Positions 54,501-63,642 of a stretch of DNA of 64,000 nucleotides are shown one piece after another; the first letter of the stretch is position 1, and the number at the start of each line of letters is the position of its first letter. The notes below the pieces were generated by a model. It saw nothing but the letters and a program-made list of their open reading frames with translations. It did not search any database and was not told the origin of the DNA. This DNA is from UBA6912 sp963792895 (lineage in GTDB: Bacteria; Actinomycetota; Acidimicrobiia; Spongiisociales; UBA5794): assembly GCA_963792895.1 (NCBI GenBank), contig CAWBYA010000006.1:124001-188000 (forward strand). Reading direction: 5' to 3'. A program made the translations under genes and the position numbers.

Positions 54501-55741
54501 TCCCAGGTCGCGGGACGGTCGGTGACCACGGCGATCCGCAGGTCTGCGGGCCCGTGCAGAACAGCGGCTTGCACGACGAGGCCCCGCGCCAGGTCGATCG
54601 CGGGCGTCCGCGACCCGGCGATGCCTGTGACCCGCCCAACCCCGAGGTCGACGGTCACCGGCACGGTCGGAAGCCGCCGCCGATCGGCCAGCGCCTCTCG
54701 CACTGGTTTGGGGACTGCAAGGGGATCGCCCGCGAGCGGCGGGCGCCAGACAGGTCGGCCGTAGCCCACGACAACCTGCATGAAGTCGTTGTGCTGCGGG
54801 CGCCTCTCCCAAAGCTGCGAGCCGCCGGCCGTTCTCCCGACCAGCTCGGGGAGCGGCGGCGACCAACGGTGACGTCGGAGGACCTCAACGGTTTGGGCAC
54901 GATCGACCGCCCGTCCGAGCTGTTCCGCAGCTGCGGCGACGTCAGACGCCGAGGTGCGCCTGAATCTGCGGGCGCGCCGTCGGTCGTCGAGCCAGCTCGC
55001 CAGCATCATCACGGGCCCGAGAAAGGCGAACAGCGCCATGCGGGGGTGAACCACGATGGCCATGGTGAGCCCGAAGAGGACGGGCACGATCAGTGCTGCC
55101 AGCCCGATGCGGGCACGCGATGCGGGTGGTACTGGAGCATCGGGCAACGGGATCGGCGTCGCGGCGTGGTCCACACTTCGGCGCGGCGGACGGTTGTAGG
55201 GCACCGTGCCGCGCCGATTCGGCATGGCCCGCAGCGGTTCGTCGGGAGTCTTCGGCGCCGGCACACATTCGACGAGGGAAGCACCGATGCGGACGCGGCT
55301 CACTGGGAGCACGGCGTGCGGCACCCCGCCGAGCGACGTCACATCGACGTCACCGCCGGCGCCGACGCGCAGAACGGCATGACGCGACGCAACGCCCGGA
55401 GCTCGGAGTGCGATCGTCGCACCTACACCGCTGCCGATGACGTGGGTGCCGGGGGCCAGCCGGACGCTCATACCGGCGCCGGGGCCGGCGATCACCCTGA
55501 GGTCAACGACACCTCGCGCTTCGGAGTGGGATGCATCCTGCGAGAGGACCGCACCCGCCACCATGCCGACGTCTGCGAGCGGCAGATCGGTGCTGAAAAG
55601 GCGGCCATCCACGAACAGCGACCGGGGCGCAGCCTCGGCATCTCCCGCGAGCGCGGCCCCAATCGTTCCGAGCGTGGCACCCTCCGCGAGGGCAACATCG
55701 AATTCACGCTCTATGCCTTGGGCGTGAACGACGAGTTGCAT
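51563..55741 (-). CDS. EssC-type FtsK/SpoIIIE secretion ATPase
   Basis: A 1392-residue motor: N-terminal ubiquitin/FHA-like region (about 1-160, with S-R-H-A-V-L), two membrane helices (about 210-248), then three FtsK-like domains. Domain 1 has an intact P-loop G-G-T-T-G-S-G-K-S near 630 and V-I-D-E-F; domain 2 has G-L-V-G-A-G-T-T-T (no Lys; near 954); domain 3 has G-E-A-R-S-G-R-S-T (near 1224). This is the Firmicutes-like EssC arrangement for WXG100 export. One base separates it from the preceding WXG gene. ATG at 55741. Confidence 0.9.
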   Translation of the reverse strand: MQLVVHAQGIEREFDVALAEGATLGTIGAALAGDAEAAPRSLFVDGRLFSTDLPLADVGMVAGAVLSQDASHSEARGVVDLRVIAGPGAGMSVRLAPGTHVIGSGVGATIALRAPGVASRHAVLRVGAGGDVDVTSLGGVPHAVLPVSRVRIGASLVECVPAPKTPDEPLRAMPNRRGTVPYNRPPRRSVDHAATPIPLPDAPVPPASRARIGLAALIVPVLFGLTMAIVVHPRMALFAFLGPVMMLASWLDDRRRARRFRRTSASDVAAAAEQLGRAVDRAQTVEVLRRHRWSPPLPELVGRTAGGSQLWERRPQHNDFMQVVVGYGRPVWRPPLAGDPLAVPKPVREALADRRRLPTVPVTVDLGVGRVTGIAGSRTPAIDLARGLVVQAAVLHGPADLRIAVVTDRPATWDWTKWLPHTVSDGGGARRLLASTPEELAQLATMLAPAVARGAPGALLHPAAPGDVEEPLTLLVVDVPDLAAPSATAVRRLLAGRCGPVAGIVVAESRTRLPSVCTSVALVDGGGTALCSATHDGDVAVLAAGVGDSVARRVARSLARFDDPERQEAGAELPAAVSLLDLLGMATPTAAAVAARWAAGGTSPRLAAPLGVTESGVLVVDIVADGPHALVGGTTGSGKSELLRTLVATLAATVDPEHLNFVLIDYKGGSAFDAAAMLPHTVGLVTDLDDRLAERALRCLEAELRHREERLRDAGAGDLAAFLATNPAEPLPRMLIVIDEFAALAKELPDFMDALVDIAARGRSLGVHLVLATQRPAGVIRDNVRANTNLRIALRVQDRADSTDVIGDPGAAAIGRTQPGRGFVRLGPGEVVPFQAASVTGSAGEGSRPRIRMRPFRFAVEQEPFATADGISTEPGEHTQLELIVAAICAAASGMRPPRRPWPEPLPLQVSVAELPSEERPGRWSVPVGLRDEPERQRQVTHWWSPDDGSLVLYGLVGAGTTTALGTIAVGLAETAPPGDLHLYVLDFDAGGTTPLSGLPHAGAVVGPAERERQIRLIRRLAGEVERRKDLLARAELDLDTEWPRIVLFVDNFAGFSAAFDAPGDGPIKDALGRVVTDGPGVGVVSVLTASRSSGVPVALAGAVPNKLVFRMADPLAATMLGLRRLPSDLPVGRAIDVATRSEIQVALADGAGLAAAVAAVAAGGPAHGRPSPIEELPIDVPVDRVAARVRVSGDHWFIPVGIGDADLEVVGFALGPGDHVLVAGEARSGRSTVLCAIAKMAAATRRDLSITVVALRPSPLREVAGSAVLVTEPDQLAAAVAGLDERPGPQLVLIDDADVVDDSGVLKGLAASRRPDVHVVAAARRDLKTQYQHWAKDLCRSRVGLWLRPSPGLDGDLWSTPMPRHIPPGMPPGRGFLVADGSVELVQTARP

Positions 55742-55742
55742 G

Positions 55743-56066
55743 TCAGAGAACCCCCGGCGGATACCCGCCCGCCACGGCGGCTTCAGCTGCAGCGGCGGCA
55801 GCAGCTGCAGCAGCGGCCTCGGCAGCCTCGGCTGCCCGCTGAGCTGCAGCCGCCGAGTCGAGCGATGCGGCGACGTTGCGCAGCGTCTCCGACACGGCAC
55901 GGAGCCGCCCCGCTTCTGCGGATGCCTCCTGGACGAAGGCATCCGCCGCAGGGCACTCCCATGCCTGTGCAGACAAGGCGGGCAGCGGATCGAATGTCGA
56001 TTCGATCTGGGAGGCGTACCCGCGCAGCTGAGAAGCAGCAATCTCCTTCTCGACAGCCGTCGACAC
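55743..56066 (-). CDS. WXG100-like secretion substrate with Ala-rich tail
   Basis: A 107-residue helical protein, with a W-E-C-P turn between two predicted helices in the middle, replacing the canonical W-x-G, and an unusual run of alanines in the C-terminal third. WXG100 proteins are type VII substrates and form helical hairpins. GTG at 56066 has GGAGGATCG upstream. It lies directly before the EssC-type gene (one-base gap), so both are probably one transcript. Confidence 0.8.
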   Translation of the reverse strand: MSTAVEKEIAASQLRGYASQIESTFDPLPALSAQAWECPAADAFVQEASAEAGRLRAVSETLRNVAASLDSAAAAQRAAEAAEAAAAAAAAAAAEAAVAGGYPPGVL

Positions 56067-56093
56067 GACGATCCTCCGGACTCGGTATCGGTG

Positions 56094-56369
56094 TCAGACT
56101 GCGCCGTGGAAGACGAGGTCGTACTCGGCCGCCTTGTCGTCGAGAGCCTTGCTGGTGGCCTCCATGTCGATCTTGAGCTGCTCGAGCATGGGCTTGTACT
56201 GCTCGGAGAAGTCGGCATTGAACTGCTCGGCGATTCCTCCCGTCCAGATGAGCGCGCCGATCGAAGAGGCCACGGATGCGACGACCTCGCCGACGCTCCC
56301 TGCGCTGTTCATGAAGGTGACGCCCGTATCTCGCAGCGTCTGGGAGTCGACTTGTTGGATGCCGGCCAT
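56094..56369 (-). CDS. WXG100 protein
   Basis: A 91-residue protein with the W-T-G-G turn at about residues 42-45 between two long helices, the ESAT-6/WXG100 hallmark. It is the first gene of the secretion unit, with AAGGAG before the ATG at 56369. It may pair with the next gene product as a heterodimer and be exported by the EssC-like motor. Confidence 0.9.
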   Translation of the reverse strand: MAGIQQVDSQTLRDTGVTFMNSAGSVGEVVASVASSIGALIWTGGIAEQFNADFSEQYKPMLEQLKIDMEATSKALDDKAAEYDLVFHGAV

Positions 56370-56409
56370 GCGTACGTCTCCTTGGTCGTGCCCGAGCCCT
56401 TGCCCGAAC

Positions 56410-56515
56410 CTGTCGGGTGAACGGTATGACGTTGTTTAACGTATGTCAACAGTTTTTTCAGCTTGTCTCAGTGTGTAAACATACTGTAGAGTCTCCGCAC
56501 GATCTCGAGGAGGAA
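56410..56515. promoter_or_regulatory. divergent AT-rich regulatory region between the WXG100 and TcpC-like genes
   Basis: AT-rich stretch between divergent starts at 56369 and 56518. Repeated GTATG elements are visible: GTATGAC at 56424, GTATGTC at 56441, and the inverted ACATAC at 56479-56484, suggesting an operator for a dimeric regulator shared by both directions. Promoter boxes cannot be assigned with confidence. Confidence 0.35.
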
Positions 56516-56517
56516 CC

Positions 56518-57474
56518 ATGCCGTACGACGCCGTAGAGGCGCCACCGCCGCCATTGGAGTTGTTGGACATCGAGCTCGACCATGTCCGTGAGCCGGCCAC
56601 GCCACCGGCTGGCACCGTCCGCCGGCCGTCGATGCGCGCCGTCGCGATCACCCTGGTCGTCGGTGCGCTCGCGGTTGGAGCGATATGGCGATCCGGTCTC
56701 GTCGACGGACCGGGCAGCACAACGCCGCCTCTGGATCCGGCGGCGCCGGCCGGGATCGGCGACTTCGCCGAGTTGTTCGTGGCGACCTACCTCACGGCGA
56801 CGGGCGAGGATGGCTCGACGGAACTGCGTCGGTATTACGCAGCCGCCCCGGTTGCACCCGACTCGGCAACTGCCGATCGTTACGTCATGCGCACGGCAGC
56901 GCTCACCGTTCGGCAGTTGGCGCCGTCGTACTGGGAGGTCGGGGTGGCTGCCGATGTGCTCATCCATGACGGCGTCGGTTATCAGAGAGACGGGATTCAC
57001 CACTACCTCGTTGGGGTGGTGGAGAGCGCTACGGGGTATGCCGCCACAAGCCTGCCCTCCCGCGTCGCAGCACCGGGAGCGGCGTCCATCCCCGCCGTTG
57101 CCAGCGGCGTGCCGATCGAGGACCCGGCGATGCACACACTCGTCGACGGGTTTCTCAACGCCTACCTGACCGGTGCGGGCGACCTCGGCGGCTACGTATC
57201 GGCGGACGCCGAACTCGAGAGCCCCGTCGGCGCCGCGTTCACCGCCGTCTCGGTGAGGGACGTGTCCGGCCTCGCCGCCCGAGACGGCTCAGCCTGGCTG
57301 CGCGTCACCGGCATCGCCACAGGGCCCACCGGCAGCCAACTTCCGATCGAGTACCACCTCGTGGTCGTCACCGAAGGCGGCACACTCGGCGTCGAGTCCG
57401 TCGCAGCGGGCCCGCCGACACCCGCTCAAGCTCACGCGGCCACCTCGACGCCGGAGGGCCGCGCAGGCCAGTGA
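56518..57474 (+). CDS. TcpC-like membrane-anchored protein with paired NTF2-like domains
   Basis: A 318-residue protein: an Asp/Glu-rich cytoplasmic N-terminus, one membrane helix (about 40-60), then two similar NTF2/TcpC-like domains (about 80-180 and 200-300). TcpC/VirB8-like proteins are scaffolds in conjugation and secretion machines. GAGGAGG precedes the ATG. It diverges from the WXG100-EssC unit, suggesting a structural part of the type VII system. Function inferred from fold and position. Confidence 0.6.
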   Translation: MPYDAVEAPPPPLELLDIELDHVREPATPPAGTVRRPSMRAVAITLVVGALAVGAIWRSGLVDGPGSTTPPLDPAAPAGIGDFAELFVATYLTATGEDGSTELRRYYAAAPVAPDSATADRYVMRTAALTVRQLAPSYWEVGVAADVLIHDGVGYQRDGIHHYLVGVVESATGYAATSLPSRVAAPGAASIPAVASGVPIEDPAMHTLVDGFLNAYLTGAGDLGGYVSADAELESPVGAAFTAVSVRDVSGLAARDGSAWLRVTGIATGPTGSQLPIEYHLVVVTEGGTLGVESVAAGPPTPAQAHAATSTPEGRAGQ

Positions 57475-57547
57475 GGCTCGGGTCGTGTCGAAAAGGCAGC
57501 CGCTCGATCGTCGCAAGTGAGAATCGCCCGAAGAGAGGACCCCTACC

Positions 57548-58102
57548 ATGGACCTACCTGCAGCCATCGCCACAGCCGCGGCCAAGACCGGCGCGGTCGT
57601 TGCCGGAGTCGAGACGGACCAGATGTCGTCACCAACTCCATGCACCGACTTCGATGTTGCCGCCCTTGCGGCCCACATGGCGCTGCCCGACATGAGTATC
57701 GCCGCTGCCACGAAGTCGGAGTTCACGCCGCAACCGTTCGACGCCGGCACGTGGCAGACGCGCACAACCGATGGCCTGGCGGCATTGCCGGCAGCGTGGG
57801 CGACGCCGGGTGCACTCGAAGGCATCACGCACTTCGGGCCGGGAGAGATGCCCGCAGCGCAGGCGGCCTCGATCACGCTGATGGAACTGGTGGTTCACGG
57901 CTGGGATCTGGCCAGGGCTACCGGCCAGCCTTACGAGGTGGACGATGCGCTCGGGCAACTGGTCTACGGCATCGTCGAAGCGGGTCGCCCGGCGGGCACC
58001 GAGCAAGGTTTCTTCGGCCCGCCGCATGCGGTCCCCGACGATGCCGGCCCCTTCGACCGTGCGCTCGGGCTGAGCGGTCGCGATCCTGCCTGGACGCCAT
58101 GA
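57548..58102 (+). CDS. TIGR03086/DinB-like mycothiol-dependent-type protein
   Basis: A 184-residue four-helix-type protein with T-P-C-T-D-F-D-V, A-A-H-M and E-L-V-V-H-G-W-D-L-A, the metal-binding His pattern of the TIGR03086 / maleylpyruvate-isomerase-like DinB family of Actinobacteria. Some members use mycothiol. It stands alone, 73 bases after the preceding gene. The substrate is unknown. Confidence 0.85.
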   Translation: MDLPAAIATAAAKTGAVVAGVETDQMSSPTPCTDFDVAALAAHMALPDMSIAAATKSEFTPQPFDAGTWQTRTTDGLAALPAAWATPGALEGITHFGPGEMPAAQAASITLMELVVHGWDLARATGQPYEVDDALGQLVYGIVEAGRPAGTEQGFFGPPHAVPDDAGPFDRALGLSGRDPAWTP

Positions 58103-58130
58103 CCTGCGGGGCAGGGTTGCCTTTGCGCGG

Positions 58131-58748
58131 TCACGGCTCGCCGGCGAGCACGTGGCGGCGCACCCAGGCATGCATGGCGATTCCCGAGGCCACGCCGACG
58201 TTGATGGAACGCGTCGATCCGAACTGCGTTATGGCGTAGACCGCCTCGCACGCCTCCAGCATCTCCGGGGTGAGGCCTGGGCCCTCCTGACCGAAGACGA
58301 GCACGCAGCGCTCGGGAAGGGAGGCCGTCTCCAGCGGATCGGCCCCGGGCACGATGTCGATGCCGACCACCGCGAGTGCCTCTCCATCCGCCCACGTCAC
58401 GAAGGTGGCGACAGTGGGATGATGGGCAACGTGCTGGTAGCGGTCGGTCACCATGGCCCCGCGCCTGTTCCACCGCTTGTTGCCCACGATGTGGACGCCG
58501 CCGGCGAGAAACGCATTGGCGTTGCGCACGATCGTGCCGATGTTGAGATCGTGTTGCCAGTTCTCGACCGCCACGTGGAAGCCATGCCGACGTCCATCGA
58601 GATCGGCGACGATCGCCTCGCGACGCCAATAGCGGTAACGATCGATGACATTCCGGCGGTCCCCATCCCGCAGCAGCTCGGGATCGAGGCGGACATCGTT
58701 GGGCCACGGGTGGGGATGGGGCCCGACACCGACCGTGCGGTCCGGCAT
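58131..58748 (-). CDS. SpoU/TrmH-type RNA methyltransferase
   Basis: A 205-residue SPOUT methyltransferase with N-I-G-T-I-V-R-N-A, V-F-G-Q-E-G-P-G-L and S-I-N-V-G-V-A-S-G-I-A, the SAM-binding knot motifs. It methylates a ribose in tRNA or rRNA. It lies between convergent and divergent neighbours on its own. Exact target not predictable. Confidence 0.9.
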   Translation of the reverse strand: MPDRTVGVGPHPHPWPNDVRLDPELLRDGDRRNVIDRYRYWRREAIVADLDGRRHGFHVAVENWQHDLNIGTIVRNANAFLAGGVHIVGNKRWNRRGAMVTDRYQHVAHHPTVATFVTWADGEALAVVGIDIVPGADPLETASLPERCVLVFGQEGPGLTPEMLEACEAVYAITQFGSTRSINVGVASGIAMHAWVRRHVLAGEP

Positions 58749-58794
58749 GGCTAGATTCTCCCATCTGTAAGCGGCTTCAGCATGAGGATATGGC

Positions 58795-60399
58795 GTGACG
58801 GCGGAGAATCGACGACCGTGGTGGGTGGGGGCCGTCGGCTACGAGGTGTATGCCCGATCGTTCGCAGACGCCGACAACGACGGGGTGGGCGACCTCGAGG
58901 GAATCCGCAGGCGGCTGCCCTATCTGCAGTGGCTCGGCGTCGATGCGGTGTGGATCACCCCGTTCTACCCCAGTCCCGGCTTCGACCATGGATACGACGT
59001 ATCGAACTACGTCGACGTCGATCGCAAACACGGCACACTGGCCGACTTCGAGCGGCTCGCCGGCGATGCGCACGATCTCGGCCTTCACGTGATCGTCGAC
59101 CTCGTGCCCAACCACACATCGTCCGCCCACCCCTGGTTCGTAGCGGCGCGACGCAGCAAGGACGATCCGTATCGCGACTTCTACATCTGGAAGGACCCGG
59201 CAGCCGACGGTGGCCCTCCCAACAACTGGGTGGCGCACTTCGGGGGCCCGGCCTGGACCCTCGACCCGGCGTCGGGCCAGTACTACCTGCACCTCTTCCT
59301 GCCGGAGCAACCCGATCTCAACTGGACGCACCCGGCCGTTGCGGATGCCTTCGACGATGTATTGCGGTTCTGGATCGAGCGAGGAGCCGACGGGTTCCGT
59401 ATCGACGTCGCCCACGGGCTCGCCAAGGACCCGTGGTTCCGCAGCAACCCGCAGCGTGCGCCGCTCACCCCCGACATGGGCCCGCGTGAGGTCTTCGACA
59501 GCTTCGAGCACCGTTACGACCTCGACCAGAACCCCAACATCGAGGTCTATCGCCGATGGAACCGAGTGGTCGCCCAGTACGGCGCGCTCCTGCTCGCCGA
59601 GATCAACGCCGGCGACCCGGTACGGACGGCTCGCTATCACGACAACGGCGCCGCCATCCACAGGAGCTTCTATCTCGAGATCGGATGGATGGGGTGGGAG
59701 CCCATGCAGCTGCGCGATCGTATCCGCGGCATGCACCTCGCTGGGCCGGACTCGACGGCGTGGATCCTCGACAGCCATGACACGACCCACGCGACGACGA
59801 GGTACGGGGGAGGAGACCGCGGCGCACACCGTGCGCTGTGCGTGACGACGTTGATGATGGCGCTCGGCGGTATGCCCGTGCTCTACCAAGGCGAGGAGTT
59901 GGGTATCGACAACGGCGACATCGCCCCGGGAGACCTGACCGACCCCGTCGCAACTCGCAATCCGGGAGCCACGGGCCGTGATGGCGCCCGCACCGTCATG
60001 CCCTGGGACGGCGGCCCGACCAATGGTTTCAATGATGGAGCAAGACCCTGGATGCCATCGACGCCCCGGCCACAGAGCCAGACGGTCGCGGGCCAGCGCG
60101 ACGACCCGGCGTCGTTCCTCTCCCGGCATCGTGCGCTCCTTGCCTTTCGCCGTGCGCATCCCGACATGTGGGAGGCGCAGGTGGAGTGGCTCGACACGGA
60201 CGACTCTCTGCTCATGGCATGCAGGCGGGGCGACGTCGTCGTAGCCGCAAATCTGGACGAGCACGGGGCAGACCTCCGTCTCCCCGCCGGAGCGTGGCGC
60301 ACCCGGTTCTCCAGCCGGATCCACTCCACAGAGGGCGCTGCGGCGGGCATCGTTCGAATCCCCGCCGAGACGGCGCTGGTCTACACGAAGACCGGATAG
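58795..60399 (+). CDS. GH13 alpha-glucosidase
   Basis: A 534-residue enzyme with GH13 motifs: D-L-V-P-N-H (102-107), nucleophile D204 in F-R-I-D-V-A-H, acid/base E269 in L-L-L-A-E-I, and H328-D329 in L-D-S-H-D, where familiar GH13 enzymes have N-H-D. Family role: cleaving alpha-1,4 or alpha-1,6 glucosidic bonds in oligosaccharides. GTG at 58795. Its stop overlaps the first base of a LacI-like remnant. Cytoplasmic, no signal peptide. Confidence 0.92.
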   Translation: MTAENRRPWWVGAVGYEVYARSFADADNDGVGDLEGIRRRLPYLQWLGVDAVWITPFYPSPGFDHGYDVSNYVDVDRKHGTLADFERLAGDAHDLGLHVIVDLVPNHTSSAHPWFVAARRSKDDPYRDFYIWKDPAADGGPPNNWVAHFGGPAWTLDPASGQYYLHLFLPEQPDLNWTHPAVADAFDDVLRFWIERGADGFRIDVAHGLAKDPWFRSNPQRAPLTPDMGPREVFDSFEHRYDLDQNPNIEVYRRWNRVVAQYGALLLAEINAGDPVRTARYHDNGAAIHRSFYLEIGWMGWEPMQLRDRIRGMHLAGPDSTAWILDSHDTTHATTRYGGGDRGAHRALCVTTLMMALGGMPVLYQGEELGIDNGDIAPGDLTDPVATRNPGATGRDGARTVMPWDGGPTNGFNDGARPWMPSTPRPQSQTVAGQRDDPASFLSRHRALLAFRRAHPDMWEAQVEWLDTDDSLLMACRRGDVVVAANLDEHGADLRLPAGAWRTRFSSRIHSTEGAAAGIVRIPAETALVYTKTG

Positions 60400-60656
60400 T
60401 GAGCGAACGCGCCGCCGTCGATGACGTCGCCGGACCGCAGGGGTCTCGGTGGCAACCGTGAGCAGGGCGTTGCGGGGCCGGCCCAACGTGGCCCCGGCGG
60501 CACGCGAGCCCGCATCCTCCGGATCGCCGCAGCTCTCGACCATGAAACCCACCCCAGGCATCCCGGCCGGCATCGGGCGGCACCATGACCATCGGCCCCG
60601 TCGCCCGGCTCTTCGGTCTCGTCGTGCGAACGGCCACCGCGCCGCCGCCTCCTTGA
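60399..60656 (+). pseudogene. frameshifted remnant of a LacI-family regulator
   Basis: The GTG at 60399 overlaps the alpha-glucosidase stop and begins V-S-E-R-A-A-V-D-D-V-A, a LacI start, then breaks. In the next frame V-A-T-V-S-R-A-L-R-G-R-P-N-V-A-P-A-A-R (from 60449) is the LacI helix-turn-helix; a further shift gives A-R-I-L-R-I-A-A-A-L-D and a final one T-M-T-I-G-P-V (about 60586). It ends within 250 bases, without a sugar-binding domain. It likely once regulated the neighbouring carbohydrate genes. Confidence 0.7.
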
Positions 60657-60659
60657 ACG

Positions 60660-60692
60660 AGAGACGCCCCGGCAGCAGCCGAGGCGTTCTCT
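60660..60692 (-). terminator. terminator-like hairpin downstream of the ABC ATPase gene
   Basis: AGAGACGCC and GGCGTTCTCT, with GGC/GCC in the middle, pair around a short loop with one bulge. It lies 22 bases beyond the minus-strand ATPase stop at 60714. Also close to the end of the LacI remnant on the + strand, so it could serve both. Confidence 0.5.
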
Positions 60693-60713
60693 GAGATCGG
60701 GTGGTTGCTGGGC

Positions 60714-61892
<1,179 letters not shown>

Positions 61893-62040
61893 TGGAACTC
61901 CCTTTCCTCGATCTCGTTGCACGTACCGTACTGGACCGCGGTTGTGCGTGCCACCCCAGGGCCGGCAGTGGCGACGAGCCATGGGAACGAGAAACGAGGC
62001 TGCGGCCTTCGGGGCCGAGACTCGCTTCTAGGCTCCTCGC

Positions 62041-62721
62041 ATGAAGGATGTCTCGCTCGTCTACGTGGGCGATCCGATGTGTTCGTGGTGCTGGGGTTTC
62101 GCCCCCACACTCGAGCGCCTTGTCTCGGTGCACGATCTCCCGCTCCAGATCGTGGTCGGAGGGCTGCGGCCTGGAGCGGCCGCGCAGCCCCTCACCGACC
62201 GCCTGAAGGCGTATCTCCTGCAGCATTGGGACCATGTGGCCGCAGCGTCGGGACAGCCGTTCGACCGGACCGCGCTGGAGCAGCGCCGACCAGAGTGGCG
62301 ATACGACACCGAGCCCGCAGCGGCGGCCGTCGTCACCATGCGCACGCAGCGGCCCGAATCCGAGCTCTCCTTCTTCACCCGATTGCAGCGGGCCTTCTAT
62401 GCCGAGGGTGTCGATCTCACGGACCCAGCGGTCTACCCGGCCCTGCTCGAGGGCACTGATCTCGACGTCGACGCATTCGTCGATCAGATGCGCTCGGAAG
62501 AGATGCGACGCGCCGCCAGGGCAGACTTCGCCGAGGCACGGCGTCTGGGCGTCACAGGCTTTCCCACGACACTCGTCCGGTTGGGCGACCGATATCGCAT
62601 GATCGCTGCGGGTTGGCAGCCGTACGAACAGGTCGATCAGATCCTCCACGCCGTCATCGACCGGTTCGCAGCTCCTGGTGCCGCGGGCGGCATGTGCGGC
62701 ATCGACGCCGGCGCCTGCTGA
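62041..62721 (+). CDS. DsbA/FrnE-like disulfide oxidoreductase
   Basis: A 226-residue thioredoxin-fold protein with active-site C14-S-W-C17 (D-P-M-C-S-W-C-W-G) and cis-proline loop G-F-P-T-T. No signal peptide, so probably a cytoplasmic FrnE-like protein. C-terminal cysteines (G-M-C-G and A-C at the end) are extra. The 148 bases separating it from the divergent ATPase likely carry promoters. Confidence 0.88.
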   Translation: MKDVSLVYVGDPMCSWCWGFAPTLERLVSVHDLPLQIVVGGLRPGAAAQPLTDRLKAYLLQHWDHVAAASGQPFDRTALEQRRPEWRYDTEPAAAAVVTMRTQRPESELSFFTRLQRAFYAEGVDLTDPAVYPALLEGTDLDVDAFVDQMRSEEMRRAARADFAEARRLGVTGFPTTLVRLGDRYRMIAAGWQPYEQVDQILHAVIDRFAAPGAAGGMCGIDAGAC

Positions 62722-62729
62722 GACCCGGG

Positions 62730-63602
62730 TCAGCCGCCCAGCTCGACGCCGAGACCAAGGCGGTTCGCCGCTTCGAGGGCAGCCACGCCTGCGGCGACAT
62801 CCTGCGACGCAATGCCGACCGACTTGAAGACCGTGACGTCCTGGCCTCTCTGCGCACGGGCACCGGCGATCACATCTGCAGCAGAAGCGTCGGGGCCACG
62901 GCCGGCTTGCAGCAAGTCACCCGCTTCGGCAGCAGCGGCTTCACGGTCGTCAACGACCACGAAGGCGCGAGTGAGCAGACCGGGCGGCAGCTCGACCATC
63001 TCGGGGGTATAGGCACCGACCGCGTTGACGTGGGTTCCCGCCCTGACCGCTGCGGCGTCGAAGAGCGGCCGCCGTGACGGCGTTGCCGTCGTGACGATGT
63101 CCGCTGCCGCAACGGCCTCGGTTGCGTCTGCGACGACACGGCCCCCGACGGTCTCTGCAAGGGCCGCGGCACGGGCAGCGGTTCGGCTCCATACGAGCAC
63201 CTCGTCGAGAGGTCGCACAGCCCTCACTGCGGCCACCTGATCACGGGCCATCGCACCGGCGCCGACCATTGCCATCACGCTCGCTCCACGGGCGGCGAGG
63301 AGATCAGTCATCAAGCCACAGCCGGCACCGGTGCGGATGGCCGTCAGGGCACTCCCGTCCAGCATGCCGAGTGGGCTCCCGTCTGGGTCGAAAACGACGA
63401 CTACCCCGACGGGGTTGCCGGGAACCACCGACACGACCTTCACGCCCGTGTGCGCACCGGCGCGACCCGGCATGAACAAGGACGACCCGAGCAGGGTGCG
63501 CTGCGGAACCTCACGATCGGGGCCGAAGGCAACCCGCATCGCCTCGATGGCCGCCTGCATCGTGAGGGCCGCTCGCACGGCGTGTGCATCGAGGTATCGC
63601 AT
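62730..63602 (-). CDS. ornithine cyclodeaminase/mu-crystallin-like enzyme
   Basis: A 290-residue NAD-binding enzyme with G-V-K-V-V-S-V-V-P-G-N, D-P-D-G-S-P-L-G-M-L-D-G-S-A-L-T-A-I-R-T-G-A and the NAD loop V-G-A-G-A-M-A. It may deaminate ornithine, or another amino acid, or reduce a ketimine. It is somewhat shorter than usual (320-340). ATG at 63602 is the simplest start; an ATG at 63629 is an alternative with no better ribosome site. Confidence 0.85.
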   Translation of the reverse strand: MRYLDAHAVRAALTMQAAIEAMRVAFGPDREVPQRTLLGSSLFMPGRAGAHTGVKVVSVVPGNPVGVVVVFDPDGSPLGMLDGSALTAIRTGAGCGLMTDLLAARGASVMAMVGAGAMARDQVAAVRAVRPLDEVLVWSRTAARAAALAETVGGRVVADATEAVAAADIVTTATPSRRPLFDAAAVRAGTHVNAVGAYTPEMVELPPGLLTRAFVVVDDREAAAAEAGDLLQAGRGPDASAADVIAGARAQRGQDVTVFKSVGIASQDVAAGVAALEAANRLGLGVELGG

Positions 63603-63642
63603 CGGGCGAACGCTACTGCTTCGGCCCATCAGGGGACGCGCG

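Noticed and set aside
51869..56176. A long + strand reading frame of more than 1400 codons opposite the EssC-like gene
   Set aside because: It is the antisense shadow of a recognised motor with clear Walker motifs and correct start; GC-rich DNA often has open antisense frames. Its translation is Arg/Gly/Pro-rich without motifs.
60449..60694. A small intact gene with V-A-T-V-S-R-A-L-R-G
   Set aside because: The LacI helix is cut off and its context lies in other frames, so it is part of a remnant, not a functional gene.
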